64,000 nt of DNA from Roseinatronobacter bogoriensis DSM 18756 (GTDB lineage: Bacteria > Pseudomonadota > Alphaproteobacteria > Rhodobacterales > Rhodobacteraceae), in NCBI RefSeq assembly GCF_004366635.1, contig NZ_SORN01000001.1, positions 510,435-574,434 of the forward strand, read 5' to 3'. Below, piece by piece: positions 33,620-42,548 of this stretch (within the stretch, counting starts at the first letter, position 1; the number at the start of each line of letters is the position of its first letter). Both the position numbers and the translations under genes were made by a program. The notes beneath the pieces were generated by a model. The model saw only the letters and a program-made list of their open reading frames with translations. It was not told the origin of the DNA and made no database searches.

Positions 33620-34310
33620 GGTACTCTCGTTCAGGGATGTGGAATTGACCCTACAGGGCAATGCGGGGCCAGTGAATATCTTGCGTGCAATCACGCTGGA
33701 TGTCACGCGGGGTGAAACCGTGGGGTTGATCGGGCCGTCCGGCTCGGGCAAGTCATCGCTCCTCATGCTCATGGGCGGGCTTGAACGTGCAACGGCGGGA
33801 ACAGTCTCGGCGCTGGGCCATGATCTGACTGCCCTTGGCGAAGATGCACTTGCCCGGTTTCGCAGGCAACATATGGGGGTGGTGTTTCAGTCTTTCCACC
33901 TGATTCCGACAATGACTGCCCTTGAAAATGTCGCAACCCCGCTGGAACTGGCTGGCAGACGTGACGCTTTTGAGCGTGCAGAAGAAGAACTTCGTGCCGT
34001 GGGCCTTGGCCATCGGCTGGACCATTACCCCGTCCAGATGTCAGGCGGAGAGCAGCAGCGTGTGGCCTTGGCGCGTGCCGCCGCGCCGCGCCCCGACATC
34101 CTGCTGGCAGATGAGCCGACCGGGAACCTTGATGGCCCCAACGGACAGGCAATCATGGATTTGTTATTCGGGTTACGCGACCGCCATGGCGCGACGCTGG
34201 TGCTGGTCACCCATGCGCCCGAACTGGCCGCGCGTTGCGACCGGGTGATCACCTTGGCCGATGGCCGCATTTCAGGCGTTGAGACACGCCGCAAAGAGGC
34301 CGCTGAATGA
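33609..34310 (+). CDS. ABC transporter ATP-binding protein (YbbA-like)
   Basis: This ATPase of 233 residues belongs to the LolD/YbbA/MacB branch. Walker A is 'GPSGSGKSSLL' near residue 44, the Q-loop lies around 'VVFQSFHLIP', the signature is 'MSGGEQQRVALARA' near 147, Walker B is 'ILLADEPTGNLDG', and the switch His is in 'LVTHAPEL'. AAAGGAAAG precedes ATG 33609. It overlaps the permease gene by four bases (ATGA). With the large FtsX-type permease and the divergent tesA it reproduces the tesA-ybbA-ybbP block; the role is unknown but linked to the cell envelope. Confidence 0.92.
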   Translation: MKDMVLSFRDVELTLQGNAGPVNILRAITLDVTRGETVGLIGPSGSGKSSLLMLMGGLERATAGTVSALGHDLTALGEDALARFRRQHMGVVFQSFHLIPTMTALENVATPLELAGRRDAFERAEEELRAVGLGHRLDHYPVQMSGGEQQRVALARAAAPRPDILLADEPTGNLDGPNGQAIMDLLFGLRDRHGATLVLVTHAPELAARCDRVITLADGRISGVETRRKEAAE

Positions 34311-36838
34311 TCTCTGTGGCATGGAAGATTGCGCGCCGCGAATTGCGCGGTGGGCTGCGCGGGTTCTGGGTGTTTCTGGCCTGTCTGGCTTTGGGCGTGG
34401 GCGCAATCGCCGCGGTCGGGTCGGTACGCGGTGCGATTGATAACGGGCTTGCGCGCGAAGGGGCCACGCTTCTGGGTGGTGATGCCGAATTGCGCATGAC
34501 CTACCGCTTCGCCACTGCGGAGGAGCGCGACTGGATGGACGGGTTCGCCGCGCAAGTGTCCGAGATCGTGGATTTCCGGTCCATGGCTGTTGCTGGCATG
34601 GGCGACACGGCTGAACGGTCGGTTACGCAGGTCAAAGGTGTGGATGCGGCCTATCCGCTGGTGGGCAGTGTCGGGCTGGACCCACCCATCCCGCTGGATC
34701 AGGCGCTGGAGGTGCAGGACGGGTTACCCGGCGGGGTAATGGAACGCATCCTCGCCGAACGTTTGGGGCTGGAGATGGGCGACACCTTCCGGCTGGGTGT
34801 GCAGGAATTCACCTTGCGCGCCCATATCACCCGCGAACCTGATGGGCTGGGCGCGAATTTCGGCTTTGGCCCACGCACGCTGGTGCGCAGCGATGCGCTG
34901 GACAATGCCGAATTGCTGGGGCCGGGCACGCTGTATGAGGTGAACTACCGCATGCTTTTGCCCGACCAGTCGCTGGATCAGGCGCGTGGCATTGTCACAA
35001 CGCAGTTTGACGGCGCAGGCGTGCGCTGGCGCGACAGTCGGAATGCAGCGCCACAGATCCGCAACGTGATCGAGCGTGTCTCGTCCTTTCTGGTGCTGGT
35101 CGGGTTGGCGGGGCTTGCTGTTGGTGGCGTTGGTGTCTCTGCCGCTGTTCGGACCTATCTGGACGGCAAGACCAATGTGATTGCCACACTCAAAACGCTT
35201 GGCGCAGAAAGCCGCACGATATTTGCGGTGTATCTGATGCAGATCGGGGTGCTGACCGTGATCGGTCTGGTTCTGGGTCTGGCGCTGGGGGCGGTTGTAC
35301 CCTTCGCGGTGGCCCCTCTGGTGGCCGACCAGATTCCGGTTGAACTGGAAATCACGGTGCAGGCGCGCGCACTGATCGAGGCCGCGCTTTATGGCGCACT
35401 GACCGCGCTTATCTTCACCCTCTGGCCGCTGGCACGGACGGAACATGTCCGCGCGGCCACAATTTTCCGTGGTGTGGCAGAGGCCGCGAAGGGCTGGCCG
35501 CGCTGGCCCTATATGCTGGTCACGCTTGCGCTGGTGGGGGGGTTGGTGCTGGTCGCGGCGAGGTTTGCTGCTGTGCCGCGTCTGGCCTATGCGACGGCTG
35601 CGGGGGTTATCGGGGCCTTGGCGGTGCTGACACTTGCTGCGCTGGGGGTGCGCTTTGTCGCGCGCAGGCTGGCGCGGTCGCGTGTGCTGCGCGGTCGCAC
35701 CGCGTTGCGCATGGCAATGGGCGCGATTGGCAACCCGCGCGAAGGGGCCACGGCGGTTATCCTGTCGCTTGGTCTTGGGCTTACGGTTCTCGCAGCTGTT
35801 GGACAGATCGACAATAACCTGCGCCGCGCCATTACGATGGACCTGCCCGACCGCGCCCCCAGCTATTTTTTTCTGGATATTCAGAATACGCAGCTAGAGG
35901 GGTTTCTGGCGCGGTTGAGCGAGGATGAAAATGTCGACCGTGTGGAAACAGCGCCCATGTTGCGCGGCGTTGTGTCCGAAATCAACGGTATCCCGGCGCG
36001 CGAACACCCTGCTGCGGGTCATTGGGTTCTGCGCGGTGACCGTGGGATCAGCTATTCTGCGACCATCCCCGACGGCACGCGCCTGACCGCCGGCGACTGG
36101 TGGCAAGAGGACTATTCCGGCCCGCCATTGGTCAGTTTCGGCGCAGAGCAGGCCGCCGAACTGGGCATTGGCGTTGGCGATGAAATCACGGTCAATATTC
36201 TGGGCCGAAACATCACAGCCGAAATCGCCAATCTGCGCGAGGTCGATTTCTCGACCGGGGGCATTGGCTTTGTGATGATCATGTCGCCAGAACCGATGCG
36301 ATCTGCGCCGCATACCCATATTGCGACGGTCTATGCGCTGGAAGCCGCCGAGGGCGCGATCCTGCGTGACCTGTCCAACATGTTCCCCAACATCACAGCC
36401 ATTCGCGTGCGCGAAGCCGCCGAGCGCGTGACCGAGGCGCTGTCCACCATGGCCACGGCCACCAGCTATGCCGCCCTTGCCACGCTGCTGACGGGCTTCG
36501 TGGTGCTGATCGGCGCGGCTGCGGCGGGCGAGCGTGCGCGGGTTTATGAAGCGGCCGTGATGAAAGCCCTGGGGGCAACGCGCGCGGGCATTCTGGCCAG
36601 TTTCGCGCTGCGCTCTGTGCTGATGGGGGCAGCGGCGGGGCTGGTGGCGCTGGCGGCGGCCGCGCTGGCGTCCTGGGCGGTGATGCGCTTCGTGATGGAA
36701 GCAAGCTATCAGTTCGAGCCGTTCTCGGCGATTGCGATTGTCATCGGTGGTATAGTCGCAACGCTGCTGGCGGGCTTGGCCTTTGCGTTGCGTCCATTGG
36801 CGGTGCGCCCTGCGCAGACGCTGCGCGCGCAGGATTGA
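34307..36838 (+). CDS. ABC transporter permease, FtsX type (YbbP-like)
   Basis: This large membrane protein of 843 residues has the YbbP architecture: one N-terminal helix ('FWVFLACLALGVGAIAAVG'), a ~230-residue periplasmic MacB-like domain, and FtsX-type helices near residues 255-380 ('VGLAGLAVGGVGVSAAVRTYL' and two more). A pair of central helices lies near 390-440, a second periplasmic domain near 490-680, and the last three FtsX helices at 715-830. Such proteins are mechanotransmission-type permeases rather than channels. It is co-translated with the ATPase. It ends 42 bp before selU. Confidence 0.92.
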   Translation: MISVAWKIARRELRGGLRGFWVFLACLALGVGAIAAVGSVRGAIDNGLAREGATLLGGDAELRMTYRFATAEERDWMDGFAAQVSEIVDFRSMAVAGMGDTAERSVTQVKGVDAAYPLVGSVGLDPPIPLDQALEVQDGLPGGVMERILAERLGLEMGDTFRLGVQEFTLRAHITREPDGLGANFGFGPRTLVRSDALDNAELLGPGTLYEVNYRMLLPDQSLDQARGIVTTQFDGAGVRWRDSRNAAPQIRNVIERVSSFLVLVGLAGLAVGGVGVSAAVRTYLDGKTNVIATLKTLGAESRTIFAVYLMQIGVLTVIGLVLGLALGAVVPFAVAPLVADQIPVELEITVQARALIEAALYGALTALIFTLWPLARTEHVRAATIFRGVAEAAKGWPRWPYMLVTLALVGGLVLVAARFAAVPRLAYATAAGVIGALAVLTLAALGVRFVARRLARSRVLRGRTALRMAMGAIGNPREGATAVILSLGLGLTVLAAVGQIDNNLRRAITMDLPDRAPSYFFLDIQNTQLEGFLARLSEDENVDRVETAPMLRGVVSEINGIPAREHPAAGHWVLRGDRGISYSATIPDGTRLTAGDWWQEDYSGPPLVSFGAEQAAELGIGVGDEITVNILGRNITAEIANLREVDFSTGGIGFVMIMSPEPMRSAPHTHIATVYALEAAEGAILRDLSNMFPNITAIRVREAAERVTEALSTMATATSYAALATLLTGFVVLIGAAAAGERARVYEAAVMKALGATRAGILASFALRSVLMGAAAGLVALAAAALASWAVMRFVMEASYQFEPFSAIAIVIGGIVATLLAGLAFALRPLAVRPAQTLRAQD

Positions 36839-36880
36839 CCTTTTGACCTGCTACGGCCATGGCTGCGGCAGGGGGGACGC

Positions 36881-37939
36881 ATGGCCTTTGTTCTGAACGC
36901 GTTGCAAGATCTGCAAACCGCGCGCTTCGATACCATTATCGATGCGCGCGCGCCTGCTGAATTTGCCGAAGATCATCTGCCCGGGGCGATCAATCTGCCG
37001 GTGCTGGATGATGAGGAACGTGCCCGTGTCGGCACGATCTACAAGCAGCACAGCCCCTTCATGGCGCGCAAGCTGGGTGCGGCATTGGTGGCACAGAATG
37101 CCGCGCGGCATCTGCTCGGGCCATTGGCGGACAAACCCGGCGACTGGCAGCCGTTGGTTTATTGTTGGCGCGGGGGGCAGCGATCTGGCTCTTTCGCCAC
37201 GATCCTGCGCCAGATCGGCTGGCGTGTCGAGGTGCTGGAGGGGGGATATAAAAGCTATCGCCGCCAAGTGCAGGCGCTTTTGTATGACGGAGTGTTTCCG
37301 GCCCCCGTCCTGTTGATTGATGGTGGTACCGGCAGCGCCAAGACGGAAATTCTGGGCCATGTGGCCGCGCTGGGTGGACAGGTGCTGGACCTTGAGGCGC
37401 TTGCCGGGCATCGTGGGTCACTGTTTGGCGGGCTGGCGCCACAACCGTCGCAAAAACTGTTCGAAACGCATCTGGCGCAGGCGGTCTGCGCGCTGGACCC
37501 CGCGCGCCCTGTCCTGATCGAAGCAGAGTCAAATCGCATCGGTAACATCCGTCTGCCACCGGCCTTGTGGCACGCCATGCAAGCGGCTCCGCGTGTGCGT
37601 GTCGATGCGCCCGTCGCAGCCCGCGCGGCCTATTCCATGCGGGTCTATAGCGACTTTACCAAGCACCCCGACCGGCTGGCCACCGTGATCGAAGGGTTGC
37701 GCCCCTATCAGCCAGCCGCCCGGATAGAGGCGTGGCACAAGTTGGTAACAACTGGTGATTTCGCGACATTGGCCGAAAGCCTGATTGCGGCGCATTATGA
37801 CCCAAGCTATCAGCGCATGCGCAAAGGGCAACGGCCTGTCTTGAGCCTCGATCTGCCTGATTTATCGGAAAAGTCGCAGAAAATCGCGGCAGAACGGCTA
37901 TTTCAGCAATTGAAATATCTTGAATCTGCAAACACCTGA
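36881..37939 (+). CDS. selU: tRNA 2-selenouridine synthase
   Basis: This 352-residue enzyme (SelU/MnmH, E. coli YbbB) replaces sulfur by selenium at the wobble 2-thiouridine of tRNAs for Lys, Glu and Gln, using selenophosphate. The N-terminal rhodanese domain (to ~130) has the catalytic Cys in 'VYCWRGGQRSGSF' near residue 92. The C-terminal P-loop is 'IDGGTGSAKTEIL' near 147; the glycine before the Lys is Ala here. 'HRGSLFGGL' near 180 and 'EAESNRIGNIRLP' near 215 follow. GGGGGGA precedes the ATG. The gene is convergent with selD, the supplier of selenophosphate, 13 bp away. Confidence 0.93.
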   Translation: MAFVLNALQDLQTARFDTIIDARAPAEFAEDHLPGAINLPVLDDEERARVGTIYKQHSPFMARKLGAALVAQNAARHLLGPLADKPGDWQPLVYCWRGGQRSGSFATILRQIGWRVEVLEGGYKSYRRQVQALLYDGVFPAPVLLIDGGTGSAKTEILGHVAALGGQVLDLEALAGHRGSLFGGLAPQPSQKLFETHLAQAVCALDPARPVLIEAESNRIGNIRLPPALWHAMQAAPRVRVDAPVAARAAYSMRVYSDFTKHPDRLATVIEGLRPYQPAARIEAWHKLVTTGDFATLAESLIAAHYDPSYQRMRKGQRPVLSLDLPDLSEKSQKIAAERLFQQLKYLESANT

Positions 37940-37952
37940 GGCGAATGCCATC

Positions 37953-40121
37953 TTACGCAGCGACGATATGAGGCCCATCCTTGCCCGTAATCTCGCCGAT
38001 GGTTGCAGCCTGAAAACCTGCCGCTTGCAATTTTTCAACAAGTGTTTCGGCTTGCTTGGCCGGGACACAGGCCAGCAACCCGCCTGCCGTCTGCGGGTCA
38101 ACCAGAAGCGCCGCGCGCGGTGTTTCAGCTGCATCCAGTAAGGCCCTCAGCGCCGCGCGGTTCGCGGCGGCAAGGCTGGAATGGTACCCTGCCGCAATCA
38201 GCGCTTCGGCCCCGTCCAGTATCGGCAGTGCACTAAGGTCCAACTGCGCCGACAGCCCGTCTTGGGCCAGCATCTCGGCCAGATGACCGGCCAGCCCAAA
38301 GCCGGTGACATCGGTCATGGCATGGGCGTGTGGTGCCAGCAGTTCCGCCGCCTTGGCCTGGGATTGCACCATCATCTGCAAGGCATTCGCAACCACAGCG
38401 CCGGGGGCGGCCCATTGCATTTCGGCTGCCATGATGACACCCGTCCCCAAGGGCTTGCACAGGATCAGCGCATCGCCGGGCTGCGCGCCTGCCTTTTTGG
38501 TGGCGGCCCCGTCCAGCAGGCCGGTGAGCGTAAAGCCCAACTGCATTTCGGCCCCCATCGCGCTATGCCCGCCGATCAGCGCGACGCCTGCAGGGTCCAG
38601 CACGGATTGCGCGCCCGCCATCACCTCGCGCAGGGTGCGGGCCTGCAATTCCGGTGCCATATGCGGCAGCGTCACTTGTGCCAGTGCCGCTTGCGGGCGC
38701 GCGCCCATCGCCCAGATATCGCCAAGCGCGTGGGTGGCCGCAATCCGCGCCATCATCCACGGGTCATCTGTCAGCGCGCGCAGATGGTCGGTTGCGATGA
38801 CCTGACGCGCATCGCCGATACGCAAAATTGCGGCATCATCGCCAATACCGGCCTCGACATCGGCGCGCGCCACATCTGGCAGGGCGGCGCGCAGCGTCTG
38901 CGCGCCCATTTTCGCGCCGCATCCGCCGCATAGGGGTTTGTCCCCCAGCATCTCTGCCAGCCCAACGGCATAAGCGGGCGGCAGGGCAGGGGGCATCGGG
39001 CGCGGGTCACGGAACTGGCCCATGAATTTGGCATCAATCCGGTCTTTCAGCCCCCAAAGCCAGCGCCCTTCCAGCGGCAGCGACCATTTGTCCGCCAGCG
39101 CGGTCTTGCCCCCCAGCGACACCAGTTTCAGATAATCGCGCTGCGGCTTGTAGGCGCGCAGTCGCCCGACACCCAGTGCGGCGCGCAGGTTGTCGAACAG
39201 ATAGGGCGCCTGACGCACGGCATAGACGCCTGCCTTGGCGCGCGGCGCATGGGCCATATGCGCGCAATCGCCCACTGCGAAAATTGCTGGATCTGTGACA
39301 GAGCGCAGGAATGGATCAACTGTGATGAACCCGTCTGTAAGGTCCAGCCCCGTGTCGCGCAGCCAGTCTTGCGGCCGCGACCCCGCCGCCCCGAGAGTCA
39401 GGCTCGCCGCGATGTGTGTTCCATCGGCCAGCGTCACGCCCTTTTGGGTGACCTCGCACACCTGCGCCTGTTCGCGGATCGTGATTGAAGAGCGTTTCAG
39501 GTGACCAATCAGCCGGGCCTTCGCTTGCGCGCCGATATTGGGCAGCAATGCGCCAGATTGCACGATGGTGATCTGTGCTGTGCGGCCTTGCAGCCGATAG
39601 GCCATCGCCAAGGCCAGTTCCACCCCGGCGACCCCGCCGCCGATCACGACTATCTGCGCGCGGACCGCCCCCTGTTCCAGCTTGGCGCGCCACGCGTCCC
39701 ATTGCTGGGCATAGCGCCCAAGTGGCTTGGCCGAAACCGCGTGATCCGCATAGCCGGGGATCATGGGCAGATCAGAGGTGATGCCGATGTCGATCGCGGC
39801 CAGGTCATAGGGAATTGGGGGCCGACCGGGCACATTTACCAGACGCGCCTCGCGGTCGATGCCGCGCGCCTTGCCCAGCACCAGCCGTGCGCCCGCGCGC
39901 CGCGCAAGCCGGACAAGGTCTATATCCAGTTCCTCGCGCGCATAGTGGCCAGCAATAAACCCCGGCAACATGCCAGTATAGGGCGCCACCGGGTCTGGGT
40001 TGATCACCGTCAGCCGCACCCCCGGCAAAGGGTGCATGGCCCAGCGATGCAGCACCAGCGCATGCGTATGCCCGCCGCCGATCAACACAAGATCACGCGT
40101 CAGGGGCAAAGGCATATACAT
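37953..40121 (-). CDS. selD: Fused FAD-dependent oxidoreductase-selenide, water dikinase (SelD)
   Basis: This two-domain protein has 722 residues. The N-terminal ~380 residues are an NDH-2/pyridine-nucleotide-disulfide-type flavoprotein: FAD site 'LVLIGGGHTHALVLHRW', NAD site 'IVVIGGGVAGVELAL', and 'AVGDCAHM' near residue 290. From about residue 393 it is SelD, with the active-site motif 'CGGCGAKMG' (Cys-Gly-x-Lys), 'GIGDDAAIL' and 'LGDIWAMGARP', ending in the ATP-binding AIRS C-terminal domain. The fusion is known in several bacteria and is thought to couple selenide handling with redox. GGAG precedes the ATG. No selA or other selenoprotein gene is visible, so selenium here probably serves tRNA modification. 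Confidence 0.92.
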   Translation of the reverse strand: MYMPLPLTRDLVLIGGGHTHALVLHRWAMHPLPGVRLTVINPDPVAPYTGMLPGFIAGHYAREELDIDLVRLARRAGARLVLGKARGIDREARLVNVPGRPPIPYDLAAIDIGITSDLPMIPGYADHAVSAKPLGRYAQQWDAWRAKLEQGAVRAQIVVIGGGVAGVELALAMAYRLQGRTAQITIVQSGALLPNIGAQAKARLIGHLKRSSITIREQAQVCEVTQKGVTLADGTHIAASLTLGAAGSRPQDWLRDTGLDLTDGFITVDPFLRSVTDPAIFAVGDCAHMAHAPRAKAGVYAVRQAPYLFDNLRAALGVGRLRAYKPQRDYLKLVSLGGKTALADKWSLPLEGRWLWGLKDRIDAKFMGQFRDPRPMPPALPPAYAVGLAEMLGDKPLCGGCGAKMGAQTLRAALPDVARADVEAGIGDDAAILRIGDARQVIATDHLRALTDDPWMMARIAATHALGDIWAMGARPQAALAQVTLPHMAPELQARTLREVMAGAQSVLDPAGVALIGGHSAMGAEMQLGFTLTGLLDGAATKKAGAQPGDALILCKPLGTGVIMAAEMQWAAPGAVVANALQMMVQSQAKAAELLAPHAHAMTDVTGFGLAGHLAEMLAQDGLSAQLDLSALPILDGAEALIAAGYHSSLAAANRAALRALLDAAETPRAALLVDPQTAGGLLACVPAKQAETLVEKLQAAGFQAATIGEITGKDGPHIVAA

Positions 40122-40306
40122 CGGCAGCTCCGGTTATTCATGCGAATTTTCGTTGCTTAACCCAGCCCGCCCCGGATGACGAGAGGCGCTTCCTGCGGCA
40201 GATTGTGCAAATCCGCGCCAAGGTTTGCGAAGCCTTTAGGAATGGCTTTGTGAAATCCATGTCTGGCGGTAAACTTTCTGTGTTGAATTTCAGTGATTCC
40301 GTCAAA

Positions 40307-41974
40307 ATGCACAGCAACAGATATTCACGAAGCATTTTTCACAACAAGGCGGGGGCTGTCGCCGTTTCCCGCCTGATTGTCGCGGGCCTGATCGTGGCGC
40401 TTGCGGTTCCCATTGCGCGGGCGCAGACCTTGAACCAAGGCTTTGAAGCTATGCAGCAGGGGGATTTCTTCACCGCCTTTTCCGCCCTGCGCAGATTGGA
40501 GCAAGCGGGCGACCCGCAAGCCAGCCAGTTGCTGCAAGACTTGTTCCTTTCGCCATCTGGACAGACCATAGCTGCGCCCGCCGCGCCTGCGCCAATTCAG
40601 GTGGTGGCTGCACCGCCTGTTGTCAGCCCAAGCTATGCCCCCCTATACGCCCCGAGGCCCGCTGCGCGGCCTGCACCGCCCGGCCAGATACAGGGCGCGG
40701 GGGGTGGTTTGCCTGCGCCCCTGACGGATGCGGATTTCCGCGCGCCTGATGAGCAGCTTGCCCGGATCGGCCATTTGCTATTCTTTGATCCGGTCCTGTC
40801 GGGCAACCGCGATGTTGCCTGTGCCACATGTCACCACCCGCGCCATGCTTCTGGCGATGGTGTGTCGCTTGGGTTGGGGGCGGGCGCGCAGGGGCTTGGG
40901 CAGGCGCGCAGACCAGTGGGCCGTCATGCTGCCAGCAGGCGCATTCCGCGCAACGCGCCTGCACTATGGAATCTGGGCGCGCGCGATGTGACTGTCCTGT
41001 TCCATGATGGGCGTGTTGAAATGGACCCCGGCACCCCCGGTGCTTTCCTGACCCCTCAGGGGCCATTGGATTACATGGCGCTCGACTCGCTTCTGGCTGC
41101 GCAAGCCCTGTTTCCGGTTCTCTCGGCAGAGGAAATGGCCGGGCAGAAGGGTGAAAACCCGATTGCCGATGCGGTCGCGGCAGAGCGCATCCACGGCGAT
41201 GACGGCGCATGGGCGATGCTTGCTGCGCGCATTGATGCGCTGCCGGAATATGACCGCGCCTTCACGCAGTGGCGCGGCGCAGTCGGCCCTGTGACCATAG
41301 ACGAAATTGCAAATGCAATTGCTGCCTTTATCGAGTTTGAGTTTCGCGCAGATCAGACGCCGTTCGACCAGTATCTACGCGAGGTCGCTGCCTTGTCGTC
41401 CGAAGCGGGTGAGGGCATGCGCCTGTTTTTCGGGCGTGCGAATTGTGCGTTCTGTCACTCTGGCTCGTTGCTGAGCGATCAGAAGTTTCACGCGATGGGC
41501 CAGCCCCCGATCGGGCCAGGCAAGGAGCGTGATGATGATGGCTATACCCGCGATGTTGGGCGCTACGGGGTCACGCAAGACCCGCAGGATGCCTATGCGT
41601 TCCGCACCCCGATGTTGCGCAATGTCATGCAAACCGGCCCTTGGGGGCATGCGGGGGCTTTCTCTGACTTGCGCGCCTTTCTGCACCACCATCTGGACCC
41701 GGTGGCGGGGCTTGCAATCTATGAGCCACAGGCCATTTTGCCAGTGCTTGCCAGCGCAGAGGACGATTATGCGACCATACAGGCCGCACACCAGCGCGCC
41801 GAAATCTCCGCTGCCGCCGCGCGGTCCATGGCGCAGCGTCCGCTGGTGATCTTGCAAGATGATGAAATTGACCTGCTGATCGCGTTTCTGTCCGCATTGG
41901 ATGACGCGCAGGCACTGCAAGGGCGTCTGGGCGTGCCTGAAGCTGTGCCCAGTGGCCTGCCGGTTCCCGAATAG
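40307..41974 (+). CDS. MauG/cytochrome c peroxidase-like di-haem protein
   Basis: This exported protein of about 555 residues carries two c-type haem sites: 'CATCHH' near residue 172 and 'CAFCHS' near 380. That is the layout of the bacterial di-haem cytochrome c peroxidase/MauG family. A signal peptide ('SRLIVAGLIVALAVPIARA') is followed by a TPR/Sel1-like short segment and an Ala/Pro-rich linker to ~125. Two peroxidase domains follow, separated near 300-360, with 'TPMLRNVMQTGPWGHAGAF' in the second. It could be a peroxidase or a MauG-like cofactor-maturing enzyme. The start is uncertain (ATG 40307 chosen; another ATG at 40259). It diverges from selD. Confidence 0.82.
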   Translation: MHSNRYSRSIFHNKAGAVAVSRLIVAGLIVALAVPIARAQTLNQGFEAMQQGDFFTAFSALRRLEQAGDPQASQLLQDLFLSPSGQTIAAPAAPAPIQVVAAPPVVSPSYAPLYAPRPAARPAPPGQIQGAGGGLPAPLTDADFRAPDEQLARIGHLLFFDPVLSGNRDVACATCHHPRHASGDGVSLGLGAGAQGLGQARRPVGRHAASRRIPRNAPALWNLGARDVTVLFHDGRVEMDPGTPGAFLTPQGPLDYMALDSLLAAQALFPVLSAEEMAGQKGENPIADAVAAERIHGDDGAWAMLAARIDALPEYDRAFTQWRGAVGPVTIDEIANAIAAFIEFEFRADQTPFDQYLREVAALSSEAGEGMRLFFGRANCAFCHSGSLLSDQKFHAMGQPPIGPGKERDDDGYTRDVGRYGVTQDPQDAYAFRTPMLRNVMQTGPWGHAGAFSDLRAFLHHHLDPVAGLAIYEPQAILPVLASAEDDYATIQAAHQRAEISAAAARSMAQRPLVILQDDEIDLLIAFLSALDDAQALQGRLGVPEAVPSGLPVPE

Positions 41975-42029
41975 GGGCAGGGCGCAATCTGGTCTGGCAG
42001 CGGTCAGGCAGACATGGCACAAGTTGGGA

Positions 42030-42533
42030 ATGACGAATAGCTGCACCCTTCGACTAACCAGTACCTCACCGGAACAGACTGCCGAAATCGCCGCGCGACT
42101 GGGGGCAGGGCTTGGTGCAGGCGATGCCCTGTTGCTCTCTGGCCCGGTTGGTGCAGGCAAAAGCCTGTTTGCCCGCGCGCTGATCCAGTCCCGGCTGGCC
42201 GCTTTGGACCGCTATGAGGATGTGCCGTCCCCCAGTTTCACACTGGTTCAGACCTATGATCTGGAAACGGTCGAGTTATGGCATACGGATCTCTACCGGC
42301 TGGCGGACCCGCATGATGCGCTGGAACTTGGGCTGGATCAGGCCTTTGACGAGGCGATTTGCCTTGTCGAATGGCCCGAACGGCTGGGCGCATTTCAGCC
42401 TGCATCTGCGCTGCATTTGTCTTTGGAAACCACAGATGACCCTGCGTTTCGTGCGTTACATTTTTCAGCCACGGACATGCGCTGGGCCAGCCTGCTGAAC
42501 TCGCTGGCGCACAACCAGCCCGGACCCACCTGA
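42030..42533 (+). CDS. tsaE: tRNA threonylcarbamoyladenosine biosynthesis ATPase TsaE
   Basis: This 167-residue ATPase of the TsaBDE complex is required for the t6A37 modification of ANN-decoding tRNAs. It shows Walker A 'LSGPVGAGKSLFARALI' near residue 40, 'VPSPSFTLVQTYD' near 72 (switch region) and 'HTDLYRLADPHDALELGLD' near 92, followed by 'ICLVEWPERLG', all canonical. The ATG at 42030 is chosen because homology starts there; the Shine-Dalgarno sequence is weak. It lies only 15 bp before addB. In many Rhodobacterales the amgK and murU genes stand between tsaE and addB, and they are missing here. Confidence 0.95.
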   Translation: MTNSCTLRLTSTSPEQTAEIAARLGAGLGAGDALLLSGPVGAGKSLFARALIQSRLAALDRYEDVPSPSFTLVQTYDLETVELWHTDLYRLADPHDALELGLDQAFDEAICLVEWPERLGAFQPASALHLSLETTDDPAFRALHFSATDMRWASLLNSLAHNQPGPT

Positions 42534-42548
42534 CAGGAGAGCGGCACC

